This document shows positions 1 through 9,323 of a DNA stretch of 64,000 nt, one piece after another. Where the stretch lies: positions 434,001 to 498,000 of the forward strand of contig JAAVUU010000003.1 in assembly GCA_018449595.1 (NCBI GenBank), written 5' to 3'. The translations under genes and the position numbers were made by a program. Under the pieces are notes generated by a model. It did no database searches. It saw only the letters and a list, made by a program, of their open reading frames with translations, and had not been told where the DNA came from. Each line of letters opens with the position of its first letter. The first letter of the stretch is position 1. The DNA is from Rhizobiales bacterium dw_265 (GTDB taxonomy: Bacteria; Pseudomonadota; Alphaproteobacteria; Micropepsales; Micropepsaceae).

Positions 1-1137
1 GACCTGGGCTTTTCACCCCAGGCCTACGGCTTCGGCGCGGGCATATTCTTCTGGGGCTATTTCCTGTGCGAGGTGCCGTCCAACCTGCTGCTGCAGAAGG
101 TGGGCGCGCGGCTGTGGATGTGCCGCATCTGCGTCACCTGGGGGCTGCTCTCCATGCTGACAGCCTTCGTGCGCGATCCCATCAGCTTCTCCGTGCTGCG
201 CTTCCTTTTGGGCGCGGCGGAGGCGGGGCTTTATCCCGGCATGGTGCTGTACATGACCTACTGGTTTCCATCCTCGACCCGGGCGCGGTTCATCGCCCTG
301 TTCCTGGCGGGGGTGCCGCTGTCCAATGTGATCGGGGCGCCGATCTCCGGCTGGCTCTTGGGCGTCAGCGGCCATGGCCTGCATGGCTGGCAATGGATGC
401 TGATACTTGAGGGCATTCCCTCGCTGGTCTGCGGCATCGCCACGCTTTGGCTCTTGCCCGATGGCCCCGCCAAAGCCAAATGGCTGTCGCCGCACGAAAA
501 GGCCGTCATCCAGGCGAAGTTGGCGGCCGAGCCGCCCGGCGCGCTGCACGGCTTTGTCGAGATGCTGCGCGACAAGCGCATCTGGCTGCTGATGATCCCG
601 GATTTTTCCATCGTCATCGCGCTGTACGGCCTGAACCTGTGGCAGCCGCAGATGGTCAAGGCGATGGGCTATTCCAATGTCCAGACCGGCTTCATCGTGG
701 CGCTGCCCTATCTTTTGGCAATGGGCGCGATGGTGGCGCTGGGCGCGTCGAGCGACCGCAGCGGCGAGCGCGCCGGGCATGTCGCCTTCGCGGCGCTGTG
801 CGGCGCGGCGGGGATGGCGGGGGCGGTGCTGTTCTCCAACCATGCCCTGGTGTTCGCCTCGCTGTGCGTGGCGGCCAGCGGCATCTATGCGGCGCTGGCG
901 GTGTTCTGGACCCTGCCGTCGTCCATCCTGCGCGGCGCGGCGGCGGCGGGCGGGCTGGCGCTGCTCAACAGCTTTTCCAACCTGGGCGGTTTCTTCGGGC
1001 CCTATCTGATGGGCTGGGCGCGGCAGCAGACGGGAGACTTTACGCTGGGCATGCTGCTGCTGACGGGGATGCTGGTTCTGGCGGCGGTCAGCGTGATCTG
1101 GATCGGGCGGACGTTTTTCCGAACGCAATCATCATGA
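1..1137 (+). CDS. MFS transporter, anion:cation symporter type, 5' end missing
   Basis: The reading frame is open from the first base, so the N-terminus lies outside the window; 378 residues are present. It is an inner-membrane secondary transporter with about ten remaining hydrophobic helices. The stretch with FLLGAAEAGLYPG, followed by YWFPSSTRAR, is typical of the anion:cation symporter branch of the major facilitator superfamily (phthalate, galactonate and glucarate transporters). A cytoplasmic central loop near residues 150-190 separates the two halves. The substrate cannot be told from sequence. The stop codon overlaps the ATG of the next small frame by four bases (ATGA). Family assignment is firm; substrate is unknown. 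Confidence 0.85.
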   Translation, partial: DLGFSPQAYGFGAGIFFWGYFLCEVPSNLLLQKVGARLWMCRICVTWGLLSMLTAFVRDPISFSVLRFLLGAAEAGLYPGMVLYMTYWFPSSTRARFIALFLAGVPLSNVIGAPISGWLLGVSGHGLHGWQWMLILEGIPSLVCGIATLWLLPDGPAKAKWLSPHEKAVIQAKLAAEPPGALHGFVEMLRDKRIWLLMIPDFSIVIALYGLNLWQPQMVKAMGYSNVQTGFIVALPYLLAMGAMVALGASSDRSGERAGHVAFAALCGAAGMAGAVLFSNHALVFASLCVAASGIYAALAVFWTLPSSILRGAAAAGGLALLNSFSNLGGFFGPYLMGWARQQTGDFTLGMLLLTGMLVLAAVSVIWIGRTFFRTQSS

Positions 1138-1460
1138 CTTCGGCGATCGTCTACCAATTTGTTACCAATGTGCCGACCTCCGCTACCCTCGCGCATATTT
1201 CATTAGCGCGGAAGGAAATCGTGGATCGCTGTTTTTCTCGCTCTGAAATGAGTGAATTATTCGGAGGGCTCGCGCGATATGAAGATACGAAGACCGGCGA
1301 AGAGTGGATCGGTGTTTGGAGTGCAAGGAAAGCCAGCAAGTTTCGGAGAATGCTGCGGGAACGCGGTGCAACTCTTGTTCTTGTCAAATTCACACCGTCC
1401 AATTTCCGTTTAAAGGCTGCCTCCTACGGCCGGCCGCTTGACTCCAAGAGGCGCTCTTGA
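1134..1460 (+). CDS. small orphan protein of unknown function, low-GC stretch
   Basis: A 108-residue frame begins with an ATG that overlaps the transporter stop codon and ends 16 bases before fabD. I do not recognise it. The product is basic at its C-terminus and has no signal peptide or membrane helix. A GTG at 1221, preceded by GGAAGGAAAT, is an alternative start and would give 79 residues. The stretch from about 1140 to 1460 is clearly less GC-rich than its neighbours and its codons do not follow the strong third-position GC bias of the window. It may be an acquired gene, a decayed remnant, or just the long leader of fabD. Confidence 0.35.
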   Translation: MTSAIVYQFVTNVPTSATLAHISLARKEIVDRCFSRSEMSELFGGLARYEDTKTGEEWIGVWSARKASKFRRMLRERGATLVLVKFTPSNFRLKAASYGRPLDSKRRS

Positions 1461-1476
1461 TTTGTCTCGCCCCACG

Positions 1477-2421
1477 ATGACTCGCGCATTTTTATTCCCC
1501 GGTCAGGGCAGCCAGAAGGTCGGCATGGGCAAGGACCTTGCCGATGCCTTCGCGTCCGCGCGCGAGGTGTTCCAGGAAGTGGACGATGCGCTGTCCCAGA
1601 AGCTCTCGAAGCTGATGTGGGAAGGCCCGGACGAAGACCTGCTGCTGACCGAGAACGCCCAGCCCGCCATCATGGCGGCCTCCATCGCGGTGCTGCGGGT
1701 GCTGGAAAAGGATATGGGCCTGAATGTCGCCAAGCACGCGGCTCTCGTCATGGGCCACAGTCTGGGGGAATATTCCGCGCTCTGCGCCGCTGGGGCCTTT
1801 TCGCTGGCCGACACCGCGCGGCTGCTCAAGACCCGCGGCCAGGCGATGCAGTCCGCCGTGCCGGTGGGCGAGGGCGGCATGACCGCCCTGATCGGCGCCG
1901 ATATCGAACAGGCCGAAGCGGTGGCCGCCGAAGCCTCCGCCGCCGGCGGCACCTGCGTCGTCGCCAATGACAATGCGCCGGGCCAGGTGGTGATTTCCGG
2001 CACCGTGGATGCGCTGGCCCGCGTGCCCGAGATCGCCAAAGCCAAGGGCATCAAGCGCGCCATGACGCTTGCCGTCTCCGCGCCCTTTCATTCGCCGCTG
2101 ATGCAGCCCGCCGCCGACCGCATGGCCGAAGTTTTGGCCGCCGTCGCCATCCGCCCGCTGGCCGTGCCGGTGCTGGCCAATGTCACGGCCGGGACCGCCG
2201 ATACGCCCGATCAGGTGCGCCGGTTGCTGGTGGAGCAGGTGACGGGCCGGGTGCGCTGGCGCGAAAGCGTGCTGGCCTTGCAAGGCCTGGGCGTGGACGC
2301 CACGGTGGAATTCGGCGGCGGCAAGGTGCTGACCGGCATGGTCAAGCGTATTGACCCCGCGCAGCAGATGATCACATTGGATACGCCCGCCGACCTCGAA
2401 GCCTTTGGAAAATCGCTCTAG
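1477..2421 (+). CDS. fabD: malonyl-CoA:ACP transacylase
   Basis: FabD moves the malonyl group from coenzyme A to acyl carrier protein, supplying the extender unit for fatty acid synthesis in the cytoplasm. The 314-residue protein starts with the family's FLFPGQGSQ stretch. It carries the nucleophile motif GHSLG at residues 93-97 (Ser95) and the catalytic His205 in APFHSPL. The ATG at 1477 is chosen because it sits right before the conserved N-terminus; an upstream in-frame ATG at 1438 would overlap the preceding small gene. The stop codon directly abuts the ATG of fabG, so the two are surely one transcript and probably translationally coupled. Confidence 0.97.
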   Translation: MTRAFLFPGQGSQKVGMGKDLADAFASAREVFQEVDDALSQKLSKLMWEGPDEDLLLTENAQPAIMAASIAVLRVLEKDMGLNVAKHAALVMGHSLGEYSALCAAGAFSLADTARLLKTRGQAMQSAVPVGEGGMTALIGADIEQAEAVAAEASAAGGTCVVANDNAPGQVVISGTVDALARVPEIAKAKGIKRAMTLAVSAPFHSPLMQPAADRMAEVLAAVAIRPLAVPVLANVTAGTADTPDQVRRLLVEQVTGRVRWRESVLALQGLGVDATVEFGGGKVLTGMVKRIDPAQQMITLDTPADLEAFGKSL

Positions 2422-3162
2422 ATGTTTGACCTGACCGGCAAGACCGCACTTGTAACGGGGGCTTCCGGCGGCATCGGCAGCGCCATCGCCCAGGCGCTGC
2501 ACGGCCAGGGCGCGACCGTGGTGCTGTCGGGCACCCGGCGGGAGGCGCTGGAAGCCTTGCGCAGCGAACTGGCCGAGCGGGCCTTCATCGCCACCGCCGA
2601 CCTGTCCGACATCGCCAGCGTCGAGGCCCTGCCCAAGGCGGCGGAAGAAGCGGCGGGCGCGGGCCTGGATATCCTGGTCAACAATGCCGGCATCACCAAG
2701 GACAACCTCTTCATGCGCATGAAGGACGAGGAGTGGGACAGCGTCATCGCCGTCAACCTCACCGCCGCCTTCCGCCTGTCGCGCGCCGTCCTGCGCGGCA
2801 TGATGAAGCGGCGCTGGGGCCGCATCATCCAGATCACCAGCGTGGTCGGCGCCACCGGGAATCCGGGGCAGGGCAACTATGCCGCCGCCAAGGCCGGTCT
2901 TGTGGGCATGACCAAGAGCCTCGCCGCCGAGGTCGCCTCGCGCAACATCACCGTCAATGCCGTGGCCCCCGGTTTCATCCAGACGGCGATGACCGACGTG
3001 CTGACGGACCAGCAGAAAGAGATGATTTCCGCCCGCATTCCGGCCGGCCGCATGGGCATGCCGCAGGAGATTGCCGCCGCCGTGATCTACCTCGCCAGCG
3101 CGGAAGCTGGCTATGTGACGGGCGAAACCATCCATATCAACGGCGGAATGGCCATGATATGA
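2422..3162 (+). CDS. fabG: 3-oxoacyl-ACP reductase
   Basis: FabG is the NADPH-dependent reductase of the elongation cycle, turning 3-oxoacyl-ACP into 3-hydroxyacyl-ACP. The 246-residue short-chain dehydrogenase has the cofactor glycine motif TGASGGIG at 12-19, NNAG at 87-90, and the catalytic Ser140, Tyr153 and Lys157. The C-terminal VTGETIHINGGMAM is typical of FabG rather than of other SDRs. It begins immediately after the fabD stop codon with no intergenic base. It is followed by a 145-base gap before acpP, where an additional promoter is likely. Confidence 0.97.
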   Translation: MFDLTGKTALVTGASGGIGSAIAQALHGQGATVVLSGTRREALEALRSELAERAFIATADLSDIASVEALPKAAEEAAGAGLDILVNNAGITKDNLFMRMKDEEWDSVIAVNLTAAFRLSRAVLRGMMKRRWGRIIQITSVVGATGNPGQGNYAAAKAGLVGMTKSLAAEVASRNITVNAVAPGFIQTAMTDVLTDQQKEMISARIPAGRMGMPQEIAAAVIYLASAEAGYVTGETIHINGGMAMI

Positions 3163-3187
3163 GTGAAAAAACATATACTTAAGTGCT

Positions 3188-3214
3188 TTGTTGGCGGCGG
3201 GCGGGTGTTATGTT
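3188..3214 (+). promoter_or_regulatory. possible promoter of acpP
   Basis: The gap between fabG and acpP holds TTGTTG at 3188-3193 and TATGTT at 3209-3214 with a 15-base spacer, which is short of the optimum. It is the best sigma-70-like pair in the gap. acpP is generally expressed far more strongly than its neighbours, which is why an internal promoter is expected here. No hairpin terminator is evident after fabG. Confidence 0.25.
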
Positions 3215-3307
3215 ACCTAACCGGCCGTCCCCCCGAAGCACCCAACCGGGGACACCGGCATTACAGATTGTTGCCGGTTTGAAATTCTAGGAGAGGCTTA
3301 CAAGTCC

Positions 3308-3547
3308 ATGAGCGATACCGCTGAACGCGTGAAGAAGATCGTCGTCGAGCACCTGAATGTGGATGCCGACAAGGTCACCGATACCGCGTCCTTCATCGAA
3401 GACCTGGGCGCCGACAGCCTCGACACCGTCGAGCTGGTGATGGCGTTTGAAGAGGAATTCGGCATCGAAATTCCGGATGACGCGGCGGAGTCCATTGTGA
3501 CTGTCGGCGACGCCGTCAAATACATCGACAAAGCCAACGCGGCCTGA
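3308..3547 (+). CDS. acpP: acyl carrier protein
   Basis: This small acidic carrier protein holds growing acyl chains on a 4'-phosphopantetheine arm. The 79 residues contain the attachment motif GADSLD, with Ser37 as the modified residue, and the helix II sequence [12 protein letters not shown] that docks partner enzymes. A strong Shine-Dalgarno AGGAGAGG at 3289-3296 precedes the ATG. It lies between fabG and fabF in the conserved fab cluster. Confidence 0.98.
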   Translation: MSDTAERVKKIVVEHLNVDADKVTDTASFIEDLGADSLDTVELVMAFEEEFGIEIPDDAAESIVTVGDAVKYIDKANAA

Positions 3548-3557
3548 TCCTGCGTTG

Positions 3558-4814
3558 ATGCGAAGGGTCGTTGTTACCGGCCTTGGCCTTGTCACGCCGC
3601 TTGCCTGCGGCGTGGAGGAGACGTGGTCGCGCCTGTTGGCCGGCCAGTCGGGGGCCAGCCCGATCACCAAGTTCAAGGTGGACGATTTGCCCACCAAGAT
3701 CGCCTGCCAGGTGCCGCGCGGTGACGGCACCGGCGGGACGTTCAACCCTGACCAATGGGTGGACGCCAAGGAACAAAGGCGCATGGATGATTTCATCATC
3801 TATGGCCTGGCCGCCGCCAAGCAGGCGGTGCGCGATTCCGGCTGGGTGCCCGCCAACGAGGAGGAACGCTGCCGCACCGGCGTCCTGATCGGCTCGGGCA
3901 TCGGCGGCCTGACCGGGATCGAGGAAGCCTCGATCCTGGTGCATGAGAGAGGCCCGCGCCGGCTGTCGCCCTTCTTCATTCCGGGGCGGCTGATCAACCT
4001 GGTGTCGGGCTATGTCTCCATCGAGCATGGCTACAAGGGCCCCAACCATTCGGTCGTCACCGCCTGCGCCACCGGGGCCCATGCCATCGGCGACGCGGCG
4101 CGGCTGATCGCGCTCGACGATGCCGATGTGATGGTCGCGGGCGGCACGGAAAGCGCCGTCTGCCGCATCGGCATCGCCGGCTTCAATGCCTGCCGCGCCC
4201 TGAGCACCGGCTATAACGATACGCCCGAAAAGGCCTCGCGCCCCTATGACAAGGACCGCGATGGCTTTGTGATGGGCGAGGGCGCCGGCATCGTGATGCT
4301 GGAGGAATATGAGCATGCCAAGGCGCGCGGCGCGAAAATCTATGGCGAAATCACCGGCTATGGCCTGTCGGGCGACGCCTATCACATCACCGCGCCCGCC
4401 GAGGACGGCGATGGCGGCTACCGGGCCATGCAGATGGCGTTGAAGCGCGCCGGGATCGCCGCCGCCGACATCGATTACATCAACGCCCATGGCACCTCGA
4501 CCATGGCCGATGGCATCGAACTGGGCGCGGTGGAGCGCCTGCTGGGCAATGCCGCGCCGGGCAAGCCCATGTCCTCGACCAAGTCCATGATCGGGCACCT
4601 CTTGGGCGCGGCCGGTTCGGTGGAGGCGATCTTCTGCCTGCTCGCCATGCGCGACGGCATCGTGCCGCCCACTATCAACCTGGACAATCCCGACGTGACC
4701 ACGGTGATGGACCTGGTGCCCAACAAGGCGCGGAAGCGCGAGGTCAATATCGCCCTGTCCAACAGCTTCGGCTTCGGCGGCACCAACGCGGCCCTGATCG
4801 TCAGCAAAGTCTGA
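3558..4814 (+). CDS. fabF: 3-oxoacyl-ACP synthase II
   Basis: FabF is the condensing enzyme that elongates acyl-ACP with malonyl-ACP. The 418-residue thiolase-fold protein has the Cys-His-His triad: Cys170 in VVTACATGA, His310 in INAHGTST and His346 in GHLLGAAG, plus the C-terminal NSFGFGGTNA. The ATG at 3558 is preferred over the adjacent TTG at 3555. Its TGA shares one base with the ATG of mltG, so the downstream cell-wall gene is coupled to fatty acid synthesis, an arrangement common in Proteobacteria. Confidence 0.97.
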   Translation: MRRVVVTGLGLVTPLACGVEETWSRLLAGQSGASPITKFKVDDLPTKIACQVPRGDGTGGTFNPDQWVDAKEQRRMDDFIIYGLAAAKQAVRDSGWVPANEEERCRTGVLIGSGIGGLTGIEEASILVHERGPRRLSPFFIPGRLINLVSGYVSIEHGYKGPNHSVVTACATGAHAIGDAARLIALDDADVMVAGGTESAVCRIGIAGFNACRALSTGYNDTPEKASRPYDKDRDGFVMGEGAGIVMLEEYEHAKARGAKIYGEITGYGLSGDAYHITAPAEDGDGGYRAMQMALKRAGIAAADIDYINAHGTSTMADGIELGAVERLLGNAAPGKPMSSTKSMIGHLLGAAGSVEAIFCLLAMRDGIVPPTINLDNPDVTTVMDLVPNKARKREVNIALSNSFGFGGTNAALIVSKV

Positions 4815-5896
4815 TGCGGTTTTTCTTCATTCTGATCGTGCTCGCGGTTATCGGCGCGGGCGTCGTGGAATGGGGCAATGCCGCCTGGGATGTGCAGGGC
4901 CCACCGGCGCAAACGGGCGGCGAGACCGTCATCCTGATCGCGCCGCATACCCCCACCCATGCCATCGCCCAGATGCTGGAAGACAGGGGCGTGCTGAAAT
5001 TCGCCCTGTTGTTCGAGGCCGACCTGCGGCTGCGCGGGCTGGCGGGCAAGGTCAAGGCGGGCGAATATGCCATTCCCTCCCAGGCCTCGATGGCCCAGAT
5101 CGCCGCCATCCTGGTCTCGGGCAAAGGCGTCCAGCACAGGCTGACGGCGGCGGAAGGCCTGACCAGCGAGATGATCTGGAAACTGGTGCAGGCCGATCCG
5201 GTGCTGGTCGGCGATGCCGGGCCGATGCCTGGGGAAGGCACCCTGCTGCCGGAAACCTATCTTTTCACGCGCGGCGAAACCCGCGCCCATATCCTGGAAA
5301 AGATGGCGGCGGCGCAGGAGAAGTTCCTGGCAGAGGCGTGGCCATCGCGCGCCGAGGGCCTGCCGGTCAGCACCGAGCGGCAGGCGATCATCCTGGCCTC
5401 GCTGGTGGAGAAGGAGACGTCGCTGCCGCAGGAGCGCCGCCACATCGCCGGGGTCTTCGTCAACCGGCTGAAGGCCGGCATCCGGCTGCAGACCGATCCC
5501 ACCATCATCTACGACATCACCCGCGGCTATCCGCTGGGCCGCGGCATCCGCCAGAGCGAACTTGCCGCCGCCACGCCGCACAACACCTATGTCATCGTCG
5601 GCCTGCCGCCCACGCCGATCTGCAACCCCGGCAAGGATTCCATCGCGGCGGTGCTGAACCCGCTCGAGACCGCCGATCTGTATTTCGTCGCCAGCGGCCA
5701 GGGCGGGCATGTCTTCTCGGCGACCATGGCCGAGCATCTGCGCAATGTCGCGGCATACCGCGCCATCACCCGCCATGAGCCGCAGGTCGTGCCCAGCACC
5801 CGCATGGAAAACGCGCCGGTCACCATGCCCGATGCCGCCACGCCCGCGCTGCCGAAAGCGGCAGCGGCGCACAGGAAGCACGCGCATCGCAGGTGA
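4814..5896 (+). CDS. mltG: endolytic murein transglycosylase
   Basis: MltG is an inner-membrane lytic transglycosylase that cuts nascent glycan strands and so limits peptidoglycan polymerisation. The 360-residue protein has one N-terminal membrane helix (residues 2-19), a LysM-like segment, and a YceG catalytic domain. The motif LVEKET is at 197-202 with the expected catalytic glutamate at 199, and it is followed by RLQTDPTIIYDI. A short Ala/Pro/Lys-rich tail ends the protein. It overlaps fabF by one base and is the usual neighbour of fabF. Confidence 0.95.
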   Translation: MRFFFILIVLAVIGAGVVEWGNAAWDVQGPPAQTGGETVILIAPHTPTHAIAQMLEDRGVLKFALLFEADLRLRGLAGKVKAGEYAIPSQASMAQIAAILVSGKGVQHRLTAAEGLTSEMIWKLVQADPVLVGDAGPMPGEGTLLPETYLFTRGETRAHILEKMAAAQEKFLAEAWPSRAEGLPVSTERQAIILASLVEKETSLPQERRHIAGVFVNRLKAGIRLQTDPTIIYDITRGYPLGRGIRQSELAAATPHNTYVIVGLPPTPICNPGKDSIAAVLNPLETADLYFVASGQGGHVFSATMAEHLRNVAAYRAITRHEPQVVPSTRMENAPVTMPDAATPALPKAAAAHRKHAHRR

Positions 5897-5945
5897 CAGC
5901 CACTGTGGCCGCACGCTAAGTTCGCCCACTTTCGGAGCATGTCGC

Positions 5946-6822
5946 ATGACCTTTGCCAGCATGACGGGTTTCGCCGAATGCGCGGGCAGCCATGAAGGGC
6001 TGCACTGGCGCTGGGAAGCCAAGAGCGTCAATGGCCGCAGTCTGGATCTGCGGCTGCGCACGCCGCCCGGCTATGACGGGCTGGAACCGCCGGCGCGGCG
6101 GCTGGCGGGCGAACGCTTCCAGCGCGGCTCGTTCCAGATTTCGCTGACGGTCGAGCCGCAGGAGGCCGTGCGCGGCCTTTCCATTGACGCCGCCGCATTG
6201 GCCAGCGCCGTCAAGATCGCGCGCGAGATCGCCGCCGAAACCGGGCTGGCGCCGGCGCGGGTGGACGGGCTGATGGCGCTGAAAGGCGTGATCGTGCAGG
6301 AGGAGGGCGCGCCCGCGCTGGATGCGGTGGCGCGCGCCCATCGCGACGCCGCCCTGCTGGAAAGCCTGGGCAACGCCTTTGACCGGCTGGTGAAGGAACG
6401 CGCCCGTGAGGGCGCCAAGCTGGCGGCGCTGATGACGGCGCAGATAGACGAGATCGAGAAGCTGGTGACCGACGCGGGGGCGCTTGCCGCCGTCCAGCCG
6501 CAGGCGCTGCGGGCGCGGCTGCTGGAACAGTTGAAGGACCTGATGGCGGGCAGCGTGTCGGAGGAGCGGCTGGCGCAGGAGGTGGCGCTGCTGGCGGTGA
6601 AGGCGGACGTGCGCGAGGAACTGGACCGGCTGACGGCGCATGTGCAGGACGCCCGCGCCCTGATCGCATCTGGAAAGAGTGTCGGCCGCAAGCTGGATTT
6701 CCTGTCCCAGGAATTCAACCGCGAGGCCAATACCCTGTGTTCCAAGTCGTCGGACATTGCGCTGACCCGCACCGGCCTGGCGATGAAGGCCGTCATAGAC
6801 CAGTTCCGCGAGCAGTCCCAAA

Positions 6823-6833
<11 letters not shown>
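5946..6833 (+). CDS. yicC: YicC/YloC family endoribonuclease
   Basis: The 295-residue protein has the family N-terminus MTFASMTGFA and the C-terminal segment with KSSDIALTRTGLAMK, including the conserved glutamate-rich region NREANTL. Members in E. coli and Bacillus are reported as endoribonucleases acting on small RNAs or mRNA; that role is family knowledge, not visible here. The ATG at 5946 directly precedes the conserved start. The gene ends 11 bases inside gmk, its customary partner, so both are cotranscribed. Confidence 0.93.
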
Positions 6834-7455
<622 letters not shown>

Positions 7456-7462
7456 GCCAACC

Positions 7463-7551
7463 TGTCATGGCCCGCGACAGCGGGCCACCCAGGTGAAACA
7501 AACACAGCCAAAAAAAGAAGCTGGGTGGCCCGGTCAAGCCGGGCCATGACA
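7463..7551. repeat. bipartite palindromic repeat, copy A
   Basis: This 89-bp element lies between the convergent gmk and rsmA genes, 7 bases after one stop codon and 1 base from the other. The outer ends are TGTCATGGCCCG and its complement. Each end folds into its own hairpin (for example CCCGCGACAGCGGG on the left), and the two ends are inverted relative to each other, with an A-rich middle. The inner borders read CCACCCAG. It belongs to the family described under 22245-22654 and could also end transcription from both sides. Confidence 0.8.
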
Positions 7552-7552
7552 A

Positions 7553-8398
7553 CTAAGGTAGCGCCCGCGCCAGGGCCGCGAACTGGGCGATCGTCAGGTC
7601 TTCGGGCCGCATCGTGGGGTCGATCCCGGCCTTCGCCAGCAGCGCCTCGCCGCCCAGGGGCTTGAGCGACTGGCGCAGCATCTTGCGGCGCTGGCCGAAG
7701 GCGGCGGCGGTGATGCGTTCCAGGTCGGACAGCGCGCAGGGCGCCAGCGGTTCGGGGCGCGGCTCCAGCCGCACGATGGACGAGGTGACCGAGGGCGGCG
7801 GCACGAAGGCGCCCCGGTTCACGTCGAACAATATCTTCGCGGTGCAGCGCCACTGGGCCAGCACCGACAGCCGGCCGTAATGCGCGCCGCCGGGCGGGGC
7901 GGTGATGCGCTGGGCCACTTCCTTCTGGAACATCAGGGTCAGGCTGGCCCAGACCGGCGGCCATGCCGGGGCGGTAAGCCATTTGATCAGGATCGCGGTG
8001 CCGACATTGTAGGGCAGGTTGGCGGCGACGCGCACGCCTTGTGGGACCAGCGCGGCTTCGTCCAGCTCCAGCGCATCGCCGGAAACCACTTCCAGCTTGC
8101 CCGGATACGCCGCCGCGATGTCCGCCAGGGCCGGGAGACAGCGTGCGTCACGCTCCACCGCGATGACCTTGTCCGCGCCTTCGGCCAGCAGCGCCCGGGT
8201 CAATCCGCCGGGGCCGGGGCCGACCTCATAGAAGACGCCACCGTCTTCTGCACCCGCTGCACGGGCGATCTTGCGCGTCAGATTCAGGTCGAACAGGAAA
8301 TTCTGGCCCAGCGATTTTTTGGGCGCGAGATCGTATGCGGCGATGACGTCCCGCAAGGGCGGCAGGTTATCTGGCCCCTGTTTACTTAAGTCTGGCAT
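7553..8398 (-). CDS. rsmA: 16S rRNA (adenine1518/1519-N6) dimethyltransferase
   Basis: RsmA (KsgA) dimethylates two adjacent adenines near the 3' end of 16S rRNA late in small-subunit assembly. The 281-residue protein has [11 protein letters not shown] near residue 30, the SAM-binding motif EVGPGPG at 58-64, and the catalytic NLPYN at 127-131. Its start overlaps the end of pdxA by 17 bases. It is the last gene of the lptF-lptG-lptD-surA-pdxA-rsmA operon, an order known from many Proteobacteria. Confidence 0.96.
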   Translation of the reverse strand: MPDLSKQGPDNLPPLRDVIAAYDLAPKKSLGQNFLFDLNLTRKIARAAGAEDGGVFYEVGPGPGGLTRALLAEGADKVIAVERDARCLPALADIAAAYPGKLEVVSGDALELDEAALVPQGVRVAANLPYNVGTAILIKWLTAPAWPPVWASLTLMFQKEVAQRITAPPGGAHYGRLSVLAQWRCTAKILFDVNRGAFVPPPSVTSSIVRLEPRPEPLAPCALSDLERITAAAFGQRRKMLRQSLKPLGGEALLAKAGIDPTMRPEDLTIAQFAALARALP

Positions 8399-9323
8399 CG
8401 GCCATGCTCGCGGCCATCTTCACCGCCGCGATCATGCTGCGGCTGTCGGCCTTGCCGGTGCCGGCGATGTCGAACGCGGTGCCGTGATCGGGCGAGGTGC
8501 GCACGATCGGCAAGCCCAGGGTCACGTTCACCCCGTCCCAGAAATTCAGGGTCTTGATCGGGATCAGCGCCTGGTCGTGATACATGCACAGCGCCGCGTC
8601 GTAAGCCTTGCGCGCTTCGTCGTGGAACAGGGTATCGGCCGGCAGCGGCCCGCGCACATGAAAGCCGCGCGCCCGCAGCGCCGCGACGGCGGGCGCGATG
8701 ACCGCGTCCTCCTCGCCCCCCAGCATGCCATCTTCCCCGGCATGGGGGTTGAGCCCCGCCACCGCCAGGCGCGGATTGAGGATGCCGAAGTCGCGGCGCA
8801 GGGCGGTCAGCACGATCTCGCCGGTATCGAACACCGCCTGCTTGGTGATTTCTCCCGCCACCTGGGCGAGTGGCATGTGGATGGTCAGCGGCACCACGCG
8901 CAGCCGGTCGGACGCCAGCATCATCACCGCGCGTCGCGCCCCCGTCAGGTGCGCCAGGAACTCGGTATGGCCGGGAAAGCCGAAGCCCGCCGCGTTCAGC
9001 ACCGCCTTGTGGATCGGGGCGGTGACGACCGCCGCCGCTTCGCCCGACAGGCAGGCCGCGACCGCGATTTCGATGGCCTCGGTGACGGCGGCGGCGTTGG
9101 CGAGGTCCGGCTGTCCCGGCTTGCGGGTGGCGCGCGCCTTGGTCGGGATCACGGCCTCGGCATGGGCGCCGAAAACAGACGCATCGCCCACCAGCTTCAA
9201 CGGGTGCGCGCCGATCTTGCCGCCGAAATGTTCAAAGGCCGCCAACGCCACTTCGGGTCCGATGCCGGCAGGCTCGCCCATGGTGATCAGGATCGGCGCG
9301 TCACCCTTAGCGGATGAGGGCAT
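8382..9323 (-). CDS. pdxA: 4-hydroxythreonine-4-phosphate dehydrogenase
   Basis: PdxA oxidises 4-phosphohydroxy-L-threonine in pyridoxal phosphate synthesis. The 313-residue protein has the N-terminal [10 protein letters not shown], and the metal-binding histidines sit in GHTEF, NPHAGE and MYHDQ. Length is slightly shorter than the roughly 330 of E. coli. It overlaps surA upstream and rsmA downstream by 17 bases each, so all three are tightly coupled. Confidence 0.96.
   Translation of the reverse strand: MPSSAKGDAPILITMGEPAGIGPEVALAAFEHFGGKIGAHPLKLVGDASVFGAHAEAVIPTKARATRKPGQPDLANAAAVTEAIEIAVAACLSGEAAAVVTAPIHKAVLNAAGFGFPGHTEFLAHLTGARRAVMMLASDRLRVVPLTIHMPLAQVAGEITKQAVFDTGEIVLTALRRDFGILNPRLAVAGLNPHAGEDGMLGGEEDAVIAPAVAALRARGFHVRGPLPADTLFHDEARKAYDAALCMYHDQALIPIKTLNFWDGVNVTLGLPIVRTSPDHGTAFDIAGTGKADSRSMIAAVKMAASMADARLK

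Noticed and set aside
1151..1402. Minus-strand frame of 83 codons in the low-GC stretch before fabD
   Set aside because: No ribosome binding site, no family and no better than the plus-strand frame at the same place.
1492..3174. Long open frame of 560 codons on the minus strand opposite fabD and fabG
   Set aside because: It is rich in His, Gly, Arg and Gln with no domain, and it mirrors two certain genes; such shadow frames are typical of high-GC DNA.
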